Shown: positions 7,608 to 15,842, counted from the first letter of the stretch. The stretch is 22,552 nucleotides of DNA from Anianibacter sp965662745 (GCA_965662745.1 CBFIJK010000057.1:1-22552), one strand, 5' to 3'. Numbers and translations: made by a program. Notes: generated from the letters alone by a model not told the origin.

Positions 7608-8834
7608 CATCTTCAGCGCGCCATCCGCGATCCAGCCGTCGAGGATTTTCAGCACCTCATCGGAAAACGCCGGATCGTTGATATGGGCATCCACTTCGGT
7701 CAGATGGATCGGACCCGTCATGACCTTGCGCACCTCGTCGGCCATGGCGCTTAGCCCCTCGGGGTCATGCGCCACATCGCCCGGCTTGTCCCATTCCTCG
7801 ACCCCCTTTAGCGGCATCAGGAAATGCACCGGCCCGGTCGCGCCCTTCAGCCGCGCCGCGATATCACGGATCAGCGCGCGGCGTTCATCCGGCGATAGGC
7901 CCGAGGATTTGATCAGCCGGTTATGGGCGTGGAATGGTCGGTCGGCATAGGCTTCGGGGATTGTTTGCCACCCTGCGAAGTCGATCAGATCCGCGCAGCC
8001 CGGCGCGACGATCTGTGGAAGCCCGATGGCGCCCGCATTGGTCAGCCGGTCCTCGCCCGCATTGGCGACCGATCCGACCATCAGGTTGCCAAGCTCTGGC
8101 AGCGCAAGATCGAGAACGGCGGCGAAATAGCCCTGCCGTGCAAGCGCCTCGAACGCCATGCCGCCCATGCCGGTTGCGTGAAACACGGCGACCTCGAAGC
8201 CGCGCGCCTCAAGCGGTTCTTTCAGCAGTTTCATGTATTTCAGACAGGACGACCCTAGCGATGTCATCCCGATCACCGGCCTGCACCGATTGGGTGGCTC
8301 GACCGCCTGCGCCGCGCCCAGCACGGCGCCCGCCGCCTGGCTGAGCGAGGATTTGCAGACCGAGTTCAGCCCGTAAAGCCCGCCCGCCCACAGCACCATC
8401 TGCAGATCGGGCGACAAGCGATCCGCCGGGATCAGCGCGGAAAAGGCGACGGTTGAGACGACAACCTTCGGCACGCCCATGGGCAGCGCCTGCGCGCAAT
8501 CCAGCGCCAGGTCGGTGCCCATCGTGCCGCCAAGCGCGATCATCCCGTCGATCTTGCCATCCGCATGAAGCTGCGCACTCAGCTTCGACGCGCCCGCCGC
8601 CATGATCTGCATTGCGGCATTCTCGTCGTCCTTGGCGATCGCTTCGGCGATGCTCGACCCGGCAGCCTCGGCAACGTCATGCTTGGAAATATCAGTCGCC
8701 TCGGCCGGATCGCCCAGCACGCTGACATCCATCGACAGCGTCTTGCCGCCCTGCGCGTGGATGCGCCCGCACATGTAGGACAGCTCTTCGTCCTTGGTGT
8801 CATAGGTTCCGATGACGAGGATTGTCTTGGTCAT
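7596..8834 (-). CDS. Tm-1-like ATP-binding / UPF0261 family protein
   Basis: The 412-residue protein carries the N-terminal signature of the family (TILVIGTYDTKDEELSYMC), which in Tm-1-like proteins forms an ATP-binding domain. The long, glycine-rich second half has segments such as GMIALGGTMGTDLALD, VIGMTSLGSS, VFHATGMGGMAFEAL and IVAPGCADLIDFAGW. The plant relative Tm-1 is a tomato mosaic virus resistance protein; bacterial members have no well-established reaction. The reading frame could extend much further upstream, but that extension would run through the divergent aldehyde dehydrogenase. The ATG at 8832-8834 has a GGGAG ribosome-binding site and the family's typical N terminus. It is transcribed divergently from the aldehyde dehydrogenase across a 93-base region, so the two are probably co-regulated. 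Its last 12 bases overlap the end of mvaA. Confidence 0.85.
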   Translation of the reverse strand: MTKTILVIGTYDTKDEELSYMCGRIHAQGGKTLSMDVSVLGDPAEATDISKHDVAEAAGSSIAEAIAKDDENAAMQIMAAGASKLSAQLHADGKIDGMIALGGTMGTDLALDCAQALPMGVPKVVVSTVAFSALIPADRLSPDLQMVLWAGGLYGLNSVCKSSLSQAAGAVLGAAQAVEPPNRCRPVIGMTSLGSSCLKYMKLLKEPLEARGFEVAVFHATGMGGMAFEALARQGYFAAVLDLALPELGNLMVGSVANAGEDRLTNAGAIGLPQIVAPGCADLIDFAGWQTIPEAYADRPFHAHNRLIKSSGLSPDERRALIRDIAARLKGATGPVHFLMPLKGVEEWDKPGDVAHDPEGLSAMADEVRKVMTGPIHLTEVDAHINDPAFSDEVLKILDGWIADGALKMSAA

Positions 8835-8860
8835 CTTGCTCTCCCATTTTGGCGCAGGAT

Positions 8861-8880
8861 ATCGTTGCGTATGCAACAAT
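8861..8880. promoter_or_regulatory. Inverted repeat, candidate operator
   Basis: ATCGTTGCGTATGCAACAAT has two 8-base arms around a GTAT core with one mismatch (seven of eight positions pair). It sits almost in the centre of the 93-base divergent region between the UPF0261 gene and the aldehyde dehydrogenase. The spacing and TTGC...GCAA half-sites resemble operators of GntR-type (FadR/VanR-like) regulators, but no such regulator is encoded in the window, so the protein that binds it is unknown. Confidence 0.55.
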
Positions 8881-8927
8881 CCCGTGCAAGACCTTTCGGG
8901 CACCGACGCTAACCCGGAGACGCCAAG

Positions 8928-10412
8928 ATGGATCAATCCCGTATCGACGCCCTGCGCGCCGCCCCCGTCGCGAAAGGCCAACTGCTGATCGACGGGCAGT
9001 GGCAGCCCGCATCGGATGGCGGCGAAATGGATGTGATTTCTCCCATTGACGGACAGGTGCTGACACGCATCGCAAGGGCCACAAGCGACGACGCCAATGC
9101 CGCTGTTCGCGCCGCGCGCATGGCCTTCGATGATGGCCGCTGGGCCGATATGGCCCCCGCCGGGCGCAAGGCCGTGATGCTGCGCTGGGCCGCGCTGATC
9201 GAGGACCACGCGCTGGAACTTGCGGTGCTTGGAGTGCGCGACAACGGCACCGAGATTTCCATGGCGTTGAAGGCAGAGCCTATGTCTGCGGCAGGCACCA
9301 TCCGCTACTACGCCGAGGCGCTCGACAAGATTTACGGAGAGATCGCACCCACGGCACCCGGTGCGCTGGGGCTGATCCACAAGCAGCCCGCAGGCGTTGT
9401 CGGGGCCATCGTGCCGTGGAACTTCCCGCTGATGATTGGTGCGTGGAAGCTTGGCCCGGCCCTCGCCGCCGGATGCTCTGTCGTGCTGAAGCCCGCCGAA
9501 ACCGCGTCCCTGTCTCTTTTGCGGCTGGCGGAACTGGGGCAAGAGGCGGGGTTGCCGCCGGGCGTTCTGAACGTCGTCACCGGCGACGGGCCTGTCGCGG
9601 GGCAGGCAATTGCGGAATCGATGGATGTCGACGTGCTGGTCTTCACCGGATCGGGCGGCACGGGCCGCAGGCTGCTCGAGGCGTCAGCGCGGTCAAATAT
9701 GAAACGCGTCTATCTGGAACTCGGAGGCAAATCTCCGAATGTCGTCTTTGCCGACGCCACTGATCTCGATGAGGCAGCCAAGGTCTCGGCGGCGGGCATT
9801 TTCCGAAACTCGGGCCAAGTTTGCATCGCCGGATCGCGCCTGATTGTCGAGCGCAGCATCCATGATGCATTCGTCGAAAAGCTTGCCGCCCATGCGAACA
9901 CGATGACGGTGGGCGACCCGCTGGATGTCGGCACACAGGCGGGCGCAATCAACAGCGCCGCGCAGCTGTCGCGCGTCATGGGCTTTATCGACGAGGCGCG
10001 GGATGCGGGCCGCGATATCGTCACAGGCGGAACGCGCATTCTGGAAGAGACGGGCGGCTATTACATCACGCCGACCATTGTTGCTGGCCTGTCGCCGGAC
10101 GACCGGATCGCGCGCGAAGAGGTGTTCGGTCCGGTGCTCGCCGTTCTGCCGTTCGACACCGAGGAAGAGGCGTTGTCGCTTGCCAATGACAGCGATTATG
10201 GCCTTGCCGCCGCAGTCTGGACATCGAACCTGTCGCGCGCGCACCGGATGGTCCGGGGCATCCGCGCAGGGGTCGTTCATGTGAACACCTATGGCGGCGC
10301 GGACGGCACGGTTCCGCTGGGCGGGGTCAAGCAGTCAGGCAACGGGCACGACAAGTCGCTGCACGCATTTGACAAGTATCTCGACCTGAAAACGGCTTGG
10401 ATCAAGCTGTGA
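8928..10412 (+). CDS. NAD(P)-dependent aldehyde dehydrogenase, PuuC-like
   Basis: A complete 494-residue ALDH-superfamily protein. Key residues are Asn165 in IVPWNFP, Lys188 in VVLKPAE, the general base Glu264 in LELGGKSPN, and the nucleophile Cys299 in NSGQVCIAGSR. The C-terminal motif PLGGVKQSGNGHDKSLHAFD closely resembles gamma-glutamyl-gamma-aminobutyraldehyde dehydrogenase (PuuC) and related broad-range aldehyde dehydrogenases. The precise substrate cannot be read from sequence. The ATG follows a GGAG ribosome-binding site. It is divergent from the UPF0261 gene with a shared inverted repeat in between. The aroQ gene follows after 112 bases. Just past the stop codon there is only a 5-bp hairpin (AAGGC/GCCTT) with no T run, so this is not a convincing terminator. 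Confidence 0.9.
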   Translation: MDQSRIDALRAAPVAKGQLLIDGQWQPASDGGEMDVISPIDGQVLTRIARATSDDANAAVRAARMAFDDGRWADMAPAGRKAVMLRWAALIEDHALELAVLGVRDNGTEISMALKAEPMSAAGTIRYYAEALDKIYGEIAPTAPGALGLIHKQPAGVVGAIVPWNFPLMIGAWKLGPALAAGCSVVLKPAETASLSLLRLAELGQEAGLPPGVLNVVTGDGPVAGQAIAESMDVDVLVFTGSGGTGRRLLEASARSNMKRVYLELGGKSPNVVFADATDLDEAAKVSAAGIFRNSGQVCIAGSRLIVERSIHDAFVEKLAAHANTMTVGDPLDVGTQAGAINSAAQLSRVMGFIDEARDAGRDIVTGGTRILEETGGYYITPTIVAGLSPDDRIAREEVFGPVLAVLPFDTEEEALSLANDSDYGLAAAVWTSNLSRAHRMVRGIRAGVVHVNTYGGADGTVPLGGVKQSGNGHDKSLHAFDKYLDLKTAWIKL

Positions 10413-10524
10413 AGGCCCAAGCCTTTCGGCAACAAATTGTCCAGTGCGCATAGATGAAGGATTGCGCCGGGGCGGGGCGCTGGGCCATCACTTGCGCGAT
10501 AACACTTGCAGCGGAAACACTGAT

Positions 10525-10962
10525 ATGTCCGGCACGATTCTTGTCCTGAACGGCCCAAACCTGAATCTTCTCGGCAAGCGCCAGCCGGATGTTTACGGGC
10601 ATGAGACGCTGGACGATGTCGAGGCGCGGTGCCGCGCGGCGCTGGGCGATACGCTAAAGCTGGAATTTCGCCAGTCGAACAGCGAAGGCACTCTTGTCGA
10701 CTGGATCCAGGAGGCGCGGGAAAGCTTTGCCGCAATCGTCATCAACCCGGGCGCCTATTCGCATACCTCGGTTGCGATCCTTGATGCGTTGAACGCTTTC
10801 GACGGGCCGGTGATCGAGGTGCATATCTCGAACATTCACAAGCGCGAAAGCTTTCGGCACCATTCCTTCGTCTCTGGACGCGCGGATGGCGTGATCGCCG
10901 GTCTCGGGACTGAAGGCTATGAGGCCGCGCTTCGCCGGGTACGGACGCTGCTGAACGCCTAA
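10525..10962 (+). CDS. aroQ: Type II 3-dehydroquinate dehydratase
   Basis: The 145-residue protein is a standard type II dehydroquinase (3-dehydroquinate <> 3-dehydroshikimate; cytoplasmic dodecamer in known cases). Conserved motifs are ILVLNGPNLNLLGKRQPDVY with the lid tyrosine Tyr24, VINPGAYSHTSVAILDAL, and EVHISNIHKRESFRHHS with catalytic His100. The ATG at 10525 gives the normal N terminus; an in-frame extension to 10444 looks non-homologous. In many alphaproteobacteria the housekeeping aroQ is followed by accB-accC; here it is not, and its end overlaps the convergent uronate-dehydrogenase-like gene by 4 bases. This may be a second copy used for quinate or shikimate breakdown to protocatechuate, the same end product expected from the phthalate genes to the right. 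That role is inference. Confidence 0.92.
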   Translation: MSGTILVLNGPNLNLLGKRQPDVYGHETLDDVEARCRAALGDTLKLEFRQSNSEGTLVDWIQEARESFAAIVINPGAYSHTSVAILDALNAFDGPVIEVHISNIHKRESFRHHSFVSGRADGVIAGLGTEGYEAALRRVRTLLNA

Positions 10963-11759
10963 TCCTCGTGAATGCCGTCGGTGCAGAAGGCGCCGCCCTG
11001 GTAGATCGTGTTCGGATCGTTCGGGTCCGGCGCGCCCTGCTCGGAATCGAGCTTGGCACGGAACGGTTCTGAACTGTCCTGCGGCTGCCAGCCCAGATAG
11101 GCGACCTCGCGATTGTCCCACCAGCTTTCGGCATTTGCCGAAGCGCCGTAGATGATCGGGCAGCCAAGGTTCGGGATCATGAAGATCCGCTCGATCATGC
11201 GGACGAAATCATCAAAGCTCATCCAGGTCGTCAGCATCCGGTGGTTCTTGGGCTCTGGAAAGGAAGAGCCGATGCGCACGCAAGCGGTCTCGATCCCGAA
11301 CTTGTCATAGTACATCCGCGCCATCGCCTCACCGAACACCTTGGATACGCCGTAAAGGCTGTCGGGCCGCGTCGGCGAGTGCGCATCAAGCCGCTCAGTC
11401 TGCTTGTGAAAGCCGATGGCGTGGTTGGAACTGGCGAACACGATACGCGGCGTGACAGAGGCTTTGCGCGCGGCCTCGTATAGGTTGAACACGCCCTCGA
11501 TATTGGCGTTGCGGATCACGTCCCAGGTGCCTTCGGTGGACTTACCGCCCATATGGACAATACCGTCGCAGCCTTCGACCATTTCGGCGACTGCGTCCTT
11601 GTCGCCGAGATCGCAGTAGAAGATTTCCTCGTTCTCCGCCGCATCGCCCAGGTTGTCCGGCGCGCTGACTCGGATGGTCTTGGCCATGTGGCCCAAACGG
11701 CCGCGAAACATCGTCCCAAGCCCGCCATTCGCGCCGGTAATCAGCAGCTTGTTCAGCAT
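10959..11759 (-). CDS. udh: NAD-dependent epimerase/dehydratase-family enzyme, uronate dehydrogenase-like
   Basis: The 266-residue short-chain dehydrogenase matches Agrobacterium uronate dehydrogenase in length and along the whole chain. Matching features are the Rossmann motif TGANGGLG (9-15), the segment GCDGIVHMGG, VFASSNHAIG, the catalytic pair Tyr136-x3-Lys140 in LYGVSKVFGE, RIGSSFPEP, and the C-terminal GASANAESWWDN and PDPND motifs. The known enzyme oxidises D-galacturonate or D-glucuronate to the aldarolactone with NAD+. It is the last gene of the TRAP/lactonase operon, 66 bases after the SMP-30 gene, and a lactonase is just what would be needed to open its product. The ATG at 11757-11759 has an AAGGGG ribosome-binding site; the longer upstream reading is not conserved. 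Because the operon seems to share a regulator with aromatic genes, the true substrate may differ. Confidence 0.8.
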   Translation of the reverse strand: MLNKLLITGANGGLGTMFRGRLGHMAKTIRVSAPDNLGDAAENEEIFYCDLGDKDAVAEMVEGCDGIVHMGGKSTEGTWDVIRNANIEGVFNLYEAARKASVTPRIVFASSNHAIGFHKQTERLDAHSPTRPDSLYGVSKVFGEAMARMYYDKFGIETACVRIGSSFPEPKNHRMLTTWMSFDDFVRMIERIFMIPNLGCPIIYGASANAESWWDNREVAYLGWQPQDSSEPFRAKLDSEQGAPDPNDPNTIYQGGAFCTDGIHED

Positions 11760-11825
11760 ATCGTTTTCCCCTTGTCCGTTGGGCGTCAGCCTGTCGCCTC
11801 GCGCGGCGAAGGTCAAACCGAACTG

Positions 11826-12707
11826 CTACCCGGCGAAAGGGGTTTGCGGCATGCCGGTGATGCCCAGACCCTCGATCGCGAAAAGGCTTCCGGCGAGGGG
11901 TTGGGTGACGTCATCGACAAAGCCCTCGCCAATGCTGGTCACGAAAAGCGTCCGCAGGTCATCGCCGCCAAACATCGGGCGCGAAGGCTTTTCGATCGGC
12001 ATGTCGATGGTCATCAGCACCTCACCCTTTGGCGAGAGGCGATAGACCTGCCAGCCCGACACCCCCGCCTGCCAATAACAGCCCTCGGCATCGACGCACC
12101 CCCCGTCGGGCCTCCCGGCAACGGCGCTAGTGTCGAAGAATACCTCTGGCGTATCGGGCGTTCCGGTCTCGGGGTCATACGCGCAGGTCCAGATCGTGCG
12201 GACGGACGGGTGGCTGTCCGAAAAATACATGCGACGGCCATCGGGAGAGAACGCAAGGCCGTTGCAGGTCTGGATATCGCCCCGCCAGCGCGTAACGGTC
12301 AGGTCGGGGTCAAGCCGGTAGAACGCGCCGACAGCCTCGGGTGGGCCGCCATCCTTCATCGTTCCGGCCCAAAACCGGCCTTGCGCATCGACCGTGCCAT
12401 CGTTGAACCGGTTGCCCGGCAGATGCGCTTCGGGATCGTGGATCGCCTGTTTCGCGCCGGTCTCTGGATCGAAGAACCAGAAGCCGGATTTTGCCGCCAG
12501 CACCAGACCGCCTGAAGCGCGCGGTGCAAGGCAGCCGACAGGCTCGCCGAAATCGAAGGTGTCGTTCAGGCCGTTTATCGGATCGTAGCGATGGATCAGG
12601 CCCGCCGGGATATCGACCCACCACAGGCGCTTTGCCTCCGCGTCCCACACCGCGCTCTCACCGATAGTGCTGCGCGTCGGCGCGGCGCAAGTGATCGTGT
12701 AGCTCAT
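11826..12707 (-). CDS. SMP-30/gluconolactonase/LRE family lactonase
   Basis: A 293-residue six-bladed beta-propeller protein of the SMP-30 family. The divalent-metal ligands are recognisable: Glu17 in IGESAVWD, Asn149 in TCNGLAFSPDG and Asp201 in RPDGGCVD. The substrate-binding Arg100 and Asn102 lie in GNRFNDG, followed by GRFWAGTM. Family members hydrolyse sugar lactones (gluconolactone, L-arabinonolactone, galactarolactone). Placed between the TRAP permease (88 bases upstream) and the uronate-dehydrogenase-like gene (66 bases downstream), it fits hydrolysis of the lactone made by that dehydrogenase. The ATG at 12705-12707 follows a GAGGGGGG ribosome-binding site. Longer in-frame starts would overlap the permease gene and lack family similarity. 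Confidence 0.87.
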   Translation of the reverse strand: MSYTITCAAPTRSTIGESAVWDAEAKRLWWVDIPAGLIHRYDPINGLNDTFDFGEPVGCLAPRASGGLVLAAKSGFWFFDPETGAKQAIHDPEAHLPGNRFNDGTVDAQGRFWAGTMKDGGPPEAVGAFYRLDPDLTVTRWRGDIQTCNGLAFSPDGRRMYFSDSHPSVRTIWTCAYDPETGTPDTPEVFFDTSAVAGRPDGGCVDAEGCYWQAGVSGWQVYRLSPKGEVLMTIDMPIEKPSRPMFGGDDLRTLFVTSIGEGFVDDVTQPLAGSLFAIEGLGITGMPQTPFAG

Positions 12708-12762
12708 TCCATATCCCCCCTCGCGACCATCGAGGCCGCAGGGGGTGGTATAGACCGCGCGC

Positions 12763-12788
12763 GGCTCTGTAGGCAAAGCGCCAGAGCC
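12763..12788 (-). other. Intercistronic stem-loop after the TRAP permease
   Basis: GGCTCTG (12763-12769) and CAGAGCC (12782-12788) form a perfect 7-bp stem with a 12-base loop, directly after the permease stop codon. There is no T run on the minus strand, so it is not a standard terminator. It may stabilise or process the transcript, or may be chance. Confidence 0.3.
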
Positions 12789-12795
12789 AGACGCG

Positions 12796-14751
12796 TCAGG
12801 ATTGCCCCGAGGCGGCCTGATCCTCGCCATCCGCCTTCGCCGTATCATCCATCGGTGGATCAGCCGCCTGCGCCTTACGGTTCCACAGGAAGGCCGCAAT
12901 GATCAGGGCCGTCGCGATCCCCGCGATCAAGAGCCCGCCGAACAGCACAAAAAGCGCACCGGCAAAGAGCGCAACGCGAGGCCCCCGCGCAATCGGGCCG
13001 GTCAGGTAACCCTCGATCGCGACAGCAGTGAAGAACAGCCCGACGACAGCTGTGCCACCGGCAATGATGATCTCGGCCACGCTGCCTTGCAACAAAAGGC
13101 CGGGATTGTAGACGAAGGCGAAGGGGATCAGGAATGCCCCGACGGCGATCTTCACGGAATGCACAGCGATCACGAGCGGATTTTCATCCGCTATCGCACT
13201 GGCCGCATAGGCCGCCACCGCCACGGGCGGGGTCAGGGCCGACATCACGGCGAAGTAGAGAAGGAACAGGTGACCGGCGAGCGGGTCGATGCCAAGCTGC
13301 TGCATAACCGGCGAAATCAGAACGGCGGCGAGGATGTAGGCCGACGGTGTCGGCATCCCCATCCCCAGAAGAATAGTCAGCACCGCCGCGACGATGAGCG
13401 ACAACAGGACATCCGTGCCAGAGATCATGAAGACGAGAGTCGAGAACTTGGACGCAAGGCCCGTCATGGTGATCCCGCCGATCACAAGGCCCGCAGCCGC
13501 GCAGGCCCCTGCGACCGCGACCATACGGACGCTGGTTTCGGACAGGATGTCGTAGATCGCCCAGAGGCTCAGCCGCGTCGCTTTGCGCACCGTCGAGACG
13601 ACGAGGATCGCCGCGATGCCGTAAACCGCGCTGTAGGTCGGCGTGTAGCCGTCCAGCAGCGCCCAACTGATGACAATAAGCGGAATGATGAACAGCCCGC
13701 CCTCGCGCAGGATATGCTTCAGAGGCTGAATCTGCGACCGGTCCACACCGGCCAGCCCCAGCTTCAGCGCGCGCAGATGCACCTGAACGTAGATCGGCAC
13801 GTAATACAGCAGCGCCGGGATCAGCGCGGCGAGGGCGATGTCGACATATTCAATGCCGGTATATTCGGCCATGATGAAGGCCGCCGCACCCATGACGGGG
13901 GGAAGCAGGCTGCCCCCGGTTGACGCAGAAACCTCGACGGCGGCGGCGAAGGACGATTTGTAGCCCATCTTCTTCATCATCGGGATGGTCACGCTGCCGG
14001 TTGTCACGACATCCGAGGTCGGGCTGCCCGATATCGTGCCGTAGAGCGCCGAGGACACGACGGCGATCTTCGCCGGGCCGCCCGCAGAGCGCCCGGTCAG
14101 GAAGGCGGCAAGATCGAAGAAGAACTGCGCGCCGCCGGTCTTGGACAGCGCCGTACCGAACAGCACAAAGAGGAACGCGTAGGTCGCCGCCACGCGCAGC
14201 GGCACACCGAACAGGCCATCGGTGGTGAAGACGGTGATGTCGAGGAAATGGTCATAGGTGATGCGTCCATGGCCCAGAACGCCGCCCAGCCGGTCGCCGA
14301 ACAGGTTGTAGATCAGGAAGATCACCACGATCGTTGTCAGGCCCACGCCGACCGTGCGCCGCATCGCTTCCATTGTCAGCACGAGGATCGCGGTGGCGAA
14401 AATCACGTCGGTCTGGGTCAGCGGATCGAACAGGGTGATGCGCTGGGCGATGGAATCCGCCTGCGACACGAAATAGATGCCGACGACAATCGAGGCGACA
14501 GACAGGATCATGTCGAGGATGCTGATATTCTCGCGATCCGATTCCGGGCGCGGGCCGATCAGCGCGAAGGTCAGCGCCAGCATCAGCGACAGGAAGGTCA
14601 TCGTCAGCGTCAGCGAATCCGCGCGCGAGAAGGCGGCGGCATAAACGACCCAGACAGCGGTGCCCGCGCCGAAGGCTTTGGCGATATGGCCCTGAATGCC
14701 GGTCGGACGGCGGCGCGCTCCGGTATCGAAGAAGAAGTTGAGCACGGACAC
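12796..14751 (-). CDS. TRAP transporter fused permease (DctQM type, TAXI partner)
   Basis: A 651-residue, very hydrophobic protein with many membrane segments. It combines the small (DctQ-like, about the first 170 residues) and large (DctM-like) TRAP permease parts in one chain, as in TAXI-type TRAP systems. The DctM-like core shows GTISGSPTSDVVTTGSVTIP, ASTGGSLLPPVMGAAAF, LLGMGMPTPSAYI and SALTPPVAVAAYAAS. It uses an ion gradient to import the ligand delivered by the periplasmic binding protein encoded just upstream. The start is GTG at 14749-14751 with a weak GAAAGAA site; another in-frame GTG lies two codons later. The tail after about residue 625 is charged and cytoplasmic. The gap to the binding-protein gene (76 bases) contains a strong stem-loop. 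Substrate is unknown: uronate from the enzymes downstream, or an aromatic acid from the shared operator. Confidence 0.92.
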   Translation of the reverse strand: MSVLNFFFDTGARRRPTGIQGHIAKAFGAGTAVWVVYAAAFSRADSLTLTMTFLSLMLALTFALIGPRPESDRENISILDMILSVASIVVGIYFVSQADSIAQRITLFDPLTQTDVIFATAILVLTMEAMRRTVGVGLTTIVVIFLIYNLFGDRLGGVLGHGRITYDHFLDITVFTTDGLFGVPLRVAATYAFLFVLFGTALSKTGGAQFFFDLAAFLTGRSAGGPAKIAVVSSALYGTISGSPTSDVVTTGSVTIPMMKKMGYKSSFAAAVEVSASTGGSLLPPVMGAAAFIMAEYTGIEYVDIALAALIPALLYYVPIYVQVHLRALKLGLAGVDRSQIQPLKHILREGGLFIIPLIVISWALLDGYTPTYSAVYGIAAILVVSTVRKATRLSLWAIYDILSETSVRMVAVAGACAAAGLVIGGITMTGLASKFSTLVFMISGTDVLLSLIVAAVLTILLGMGMPTPSAYILAAVLISPVMQQLGIDPLAGHLFLLYFAVMSALTPPVAVAAYAASAIADENPLVIAVHSVKIAVGAFLIPFAFVYNPGLLLQGSVAEIIIAGGTAVVGLFFTAVAIEGYLTGPIARGPRVALFAGALFVLFGGLLIAGIATALIIAAFLWNRKAQAADPPMDDTAKADGEDQAASGQS

Positions 14752-14778
14752 AGTTCTTTCTGATGGGGGATTTGGAAA

Positions 14779-14806
14779 GGGCCGACACCTGTCGCGGTGC
14801 CGGCCC
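14779..14806 (-). other. Stem-loop between TRAP binding protein and permease (attenuator-like)
   Basis: Read on the minus strand, an 11-base arm starting GGGCCGG (14806-14796) pairs with an 11-base arm ending CGGCCC (14789-14779) around a 6-base loop; ten pairs are Watson-Crick and one is G-U. The sequence TTTCC follows. The element lies 21 bases after the binding-protein stop and 27 bases before the permease start. This fits partial termination or protection of the upstream mRNA end, which would yield more binding protein than permease. The short T run makes a full terminator unlikely. Confidence 0.65.
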
Positions 14807-14827
14807 GGTGGTCAGGTCAGGCGCGGA

Positions 14828-15817
14828 TCAGAAACCGGCTGCCGAATAGACCTCTTGCGCGGCGGGGTGATACGGCACGGTCGAGGCGGCCGACATCAGT
14901 TCCACGTCGAGCGGCGCCATAGCGCCGTGGACCGACTGCATCTCGGCCACGTTTTCGGTCAGCGCGGTCGCAAGATCGGTGACGACCTGCGGATCAGCGT
15001 CCTTGCGGATGAACAGCTGAGCCGCGACGGTCACTGTCAGCGTATCCTCGGGGTTCCACGCATAAGCATCGGCGGGAATGGTAAACCGCTGGATGCCCCA
15101 TTCGTCGATGACCTTCTGCGCCGTCTCGTCGGTGATCGGCAACAGCTTGGTGTCGATGCTCGACGCAAGCTCGCGGATGGACGAGTGGTTCACGAAGAGC
15201 GAGTTCAGAAGCATGTCGACCCGGCGGTCGCGCATCAGGTCGCCCTGTTCGCCAGAGGCCGCGTATTGCACGTCGCCGCCCCATTCCTCGATCTGCTCGG
15301 GCGAGGCACCGATGGCGTTCAGCATCGAGTTGCCGATCTCACTGACGATATTGCCGCGCCGGTTTAGAACGATCTGGATGGGAAGCTGCTTTTCGGCGAT
15401 GTCTTCCAGCGTTTCGAGGCCATGCTCTTCGGCGTAATCGGCATTCACGATCGCCTGCATGGGGGCCCAGGTGTAAAGCTGTGCGATGGTCGCCATGCTG
15501 TCGATCGGCGCGCTGAACGGTTCCATCCCGCCAATGGCCGCCTTGGCCTCGACATCGTGGATGATCGCAAGATCACAGGTCCCGTTGTCCAGCAGGCCGA
15601 CATTGGCAAGTCCGCCGCCAGAGGTCTGGTAGGTCACGGTCGAACCGGGGAATGATTTCTTCACCGCCGCGTCGATGCCGGCACCCAGAAGGCTCCAGAG
15701 GCCGCCGGGGCTCGCGCCGCACAGCGTGAGGTTGTAGGTTTGCGCGCTGACGGGCGATACGGATGCCGCCACAAGCGTCGCGGCGCCGAGGGCAGCGCCG
15801 AGTAGTGTGGTCTTCAT
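14828..15817 (-). CDS. TAXI family TRAP transporter solute-binding protein
   Basis: A 329-residue periplasmic protein with a clear signal peptide (MKTTLLGAALGAATLVAASV, cleavage probably after VSA at residue 25). The mature chain has the TAXI-family fold signs: YNLTLCGASPGGLWSLLGAG near the N terminus, then TYQTSGGGLANVGLLDNGTCD and AYAWNPEDTLTV. It captures the ligand and passes it to the fused permease encoded downstream. The ATG at 15815-15817 has a strong AGGGAGG ribosome-binding site, fitting high expression of a binding protein. It is the first gene of the operon; a candidate promoter and the ACTTAG-type operator lie immediately upstream. TAXI proteins are known for varied ligands including organic and amino acids, so the substrate is open. 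Confidence 0.93.
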   Translation of the reverse strand: MKTTLLGAALGAATLVAASVSPVSAQTYNLTLCGASPGGLWSLLGAGIDAAVKKSFPGSTVTYQTSGGGLANVGLLDNGTCDLAIIHDVEAKAAIGGMEPFSAPIDSMATIAQLYTWAPMQAIVNADYAEEHGLETLEDIAEKQLPIQIVLNRRGNIVSEIGNSMLNAIGASPEQIEEWGGDVQYAASGEQGDLMRDRRVDMLLNSLFVNHSSIRELASSIDTKLLPITDETAQKVIDEWGIQRFTIPADAYAWNPEDTLTVTVAAQLFIRKDADPQVVTDLATALTENVAEMQSVHGAMAPLDVELMSAASTVPYHPAAQEVYSAAGF

Positions 15818-15842
15818 GATGTCCTCCCTTATCCAGACAACT

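Noticed and set aside
7740..7760. CTTAG occurrence resembling half of the MarR motif
   Set aside because: It lies within the UPF0261 coding sequence and lacks the second half-site.
8835..9542. Upstream extension of the UPF0261 reading frame by 236 codons
   Set aside because: It would run antisense through the aldehyde dehydrogenase gene. The extension lacks family similarity, and a good ribosome-binding site precedes the ATG at 8834.
10412..10425. AAGGC/GCCTT hairpin after the aldehyde dehydrogenase as a terminator
   Set aside because: Only 5 bp, overlapping the stop codon, and no T run follows.
12802..13923. Long plus-strand open frame (373 codons) opposite the TRAP permease
   Set aside because: Its product is dominated by Arg, His, Asp and Gln with no domain pattern, as expected for the antisense of a GC-rich membrane-protein gene. 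The minus-strand permease is unmistakable.
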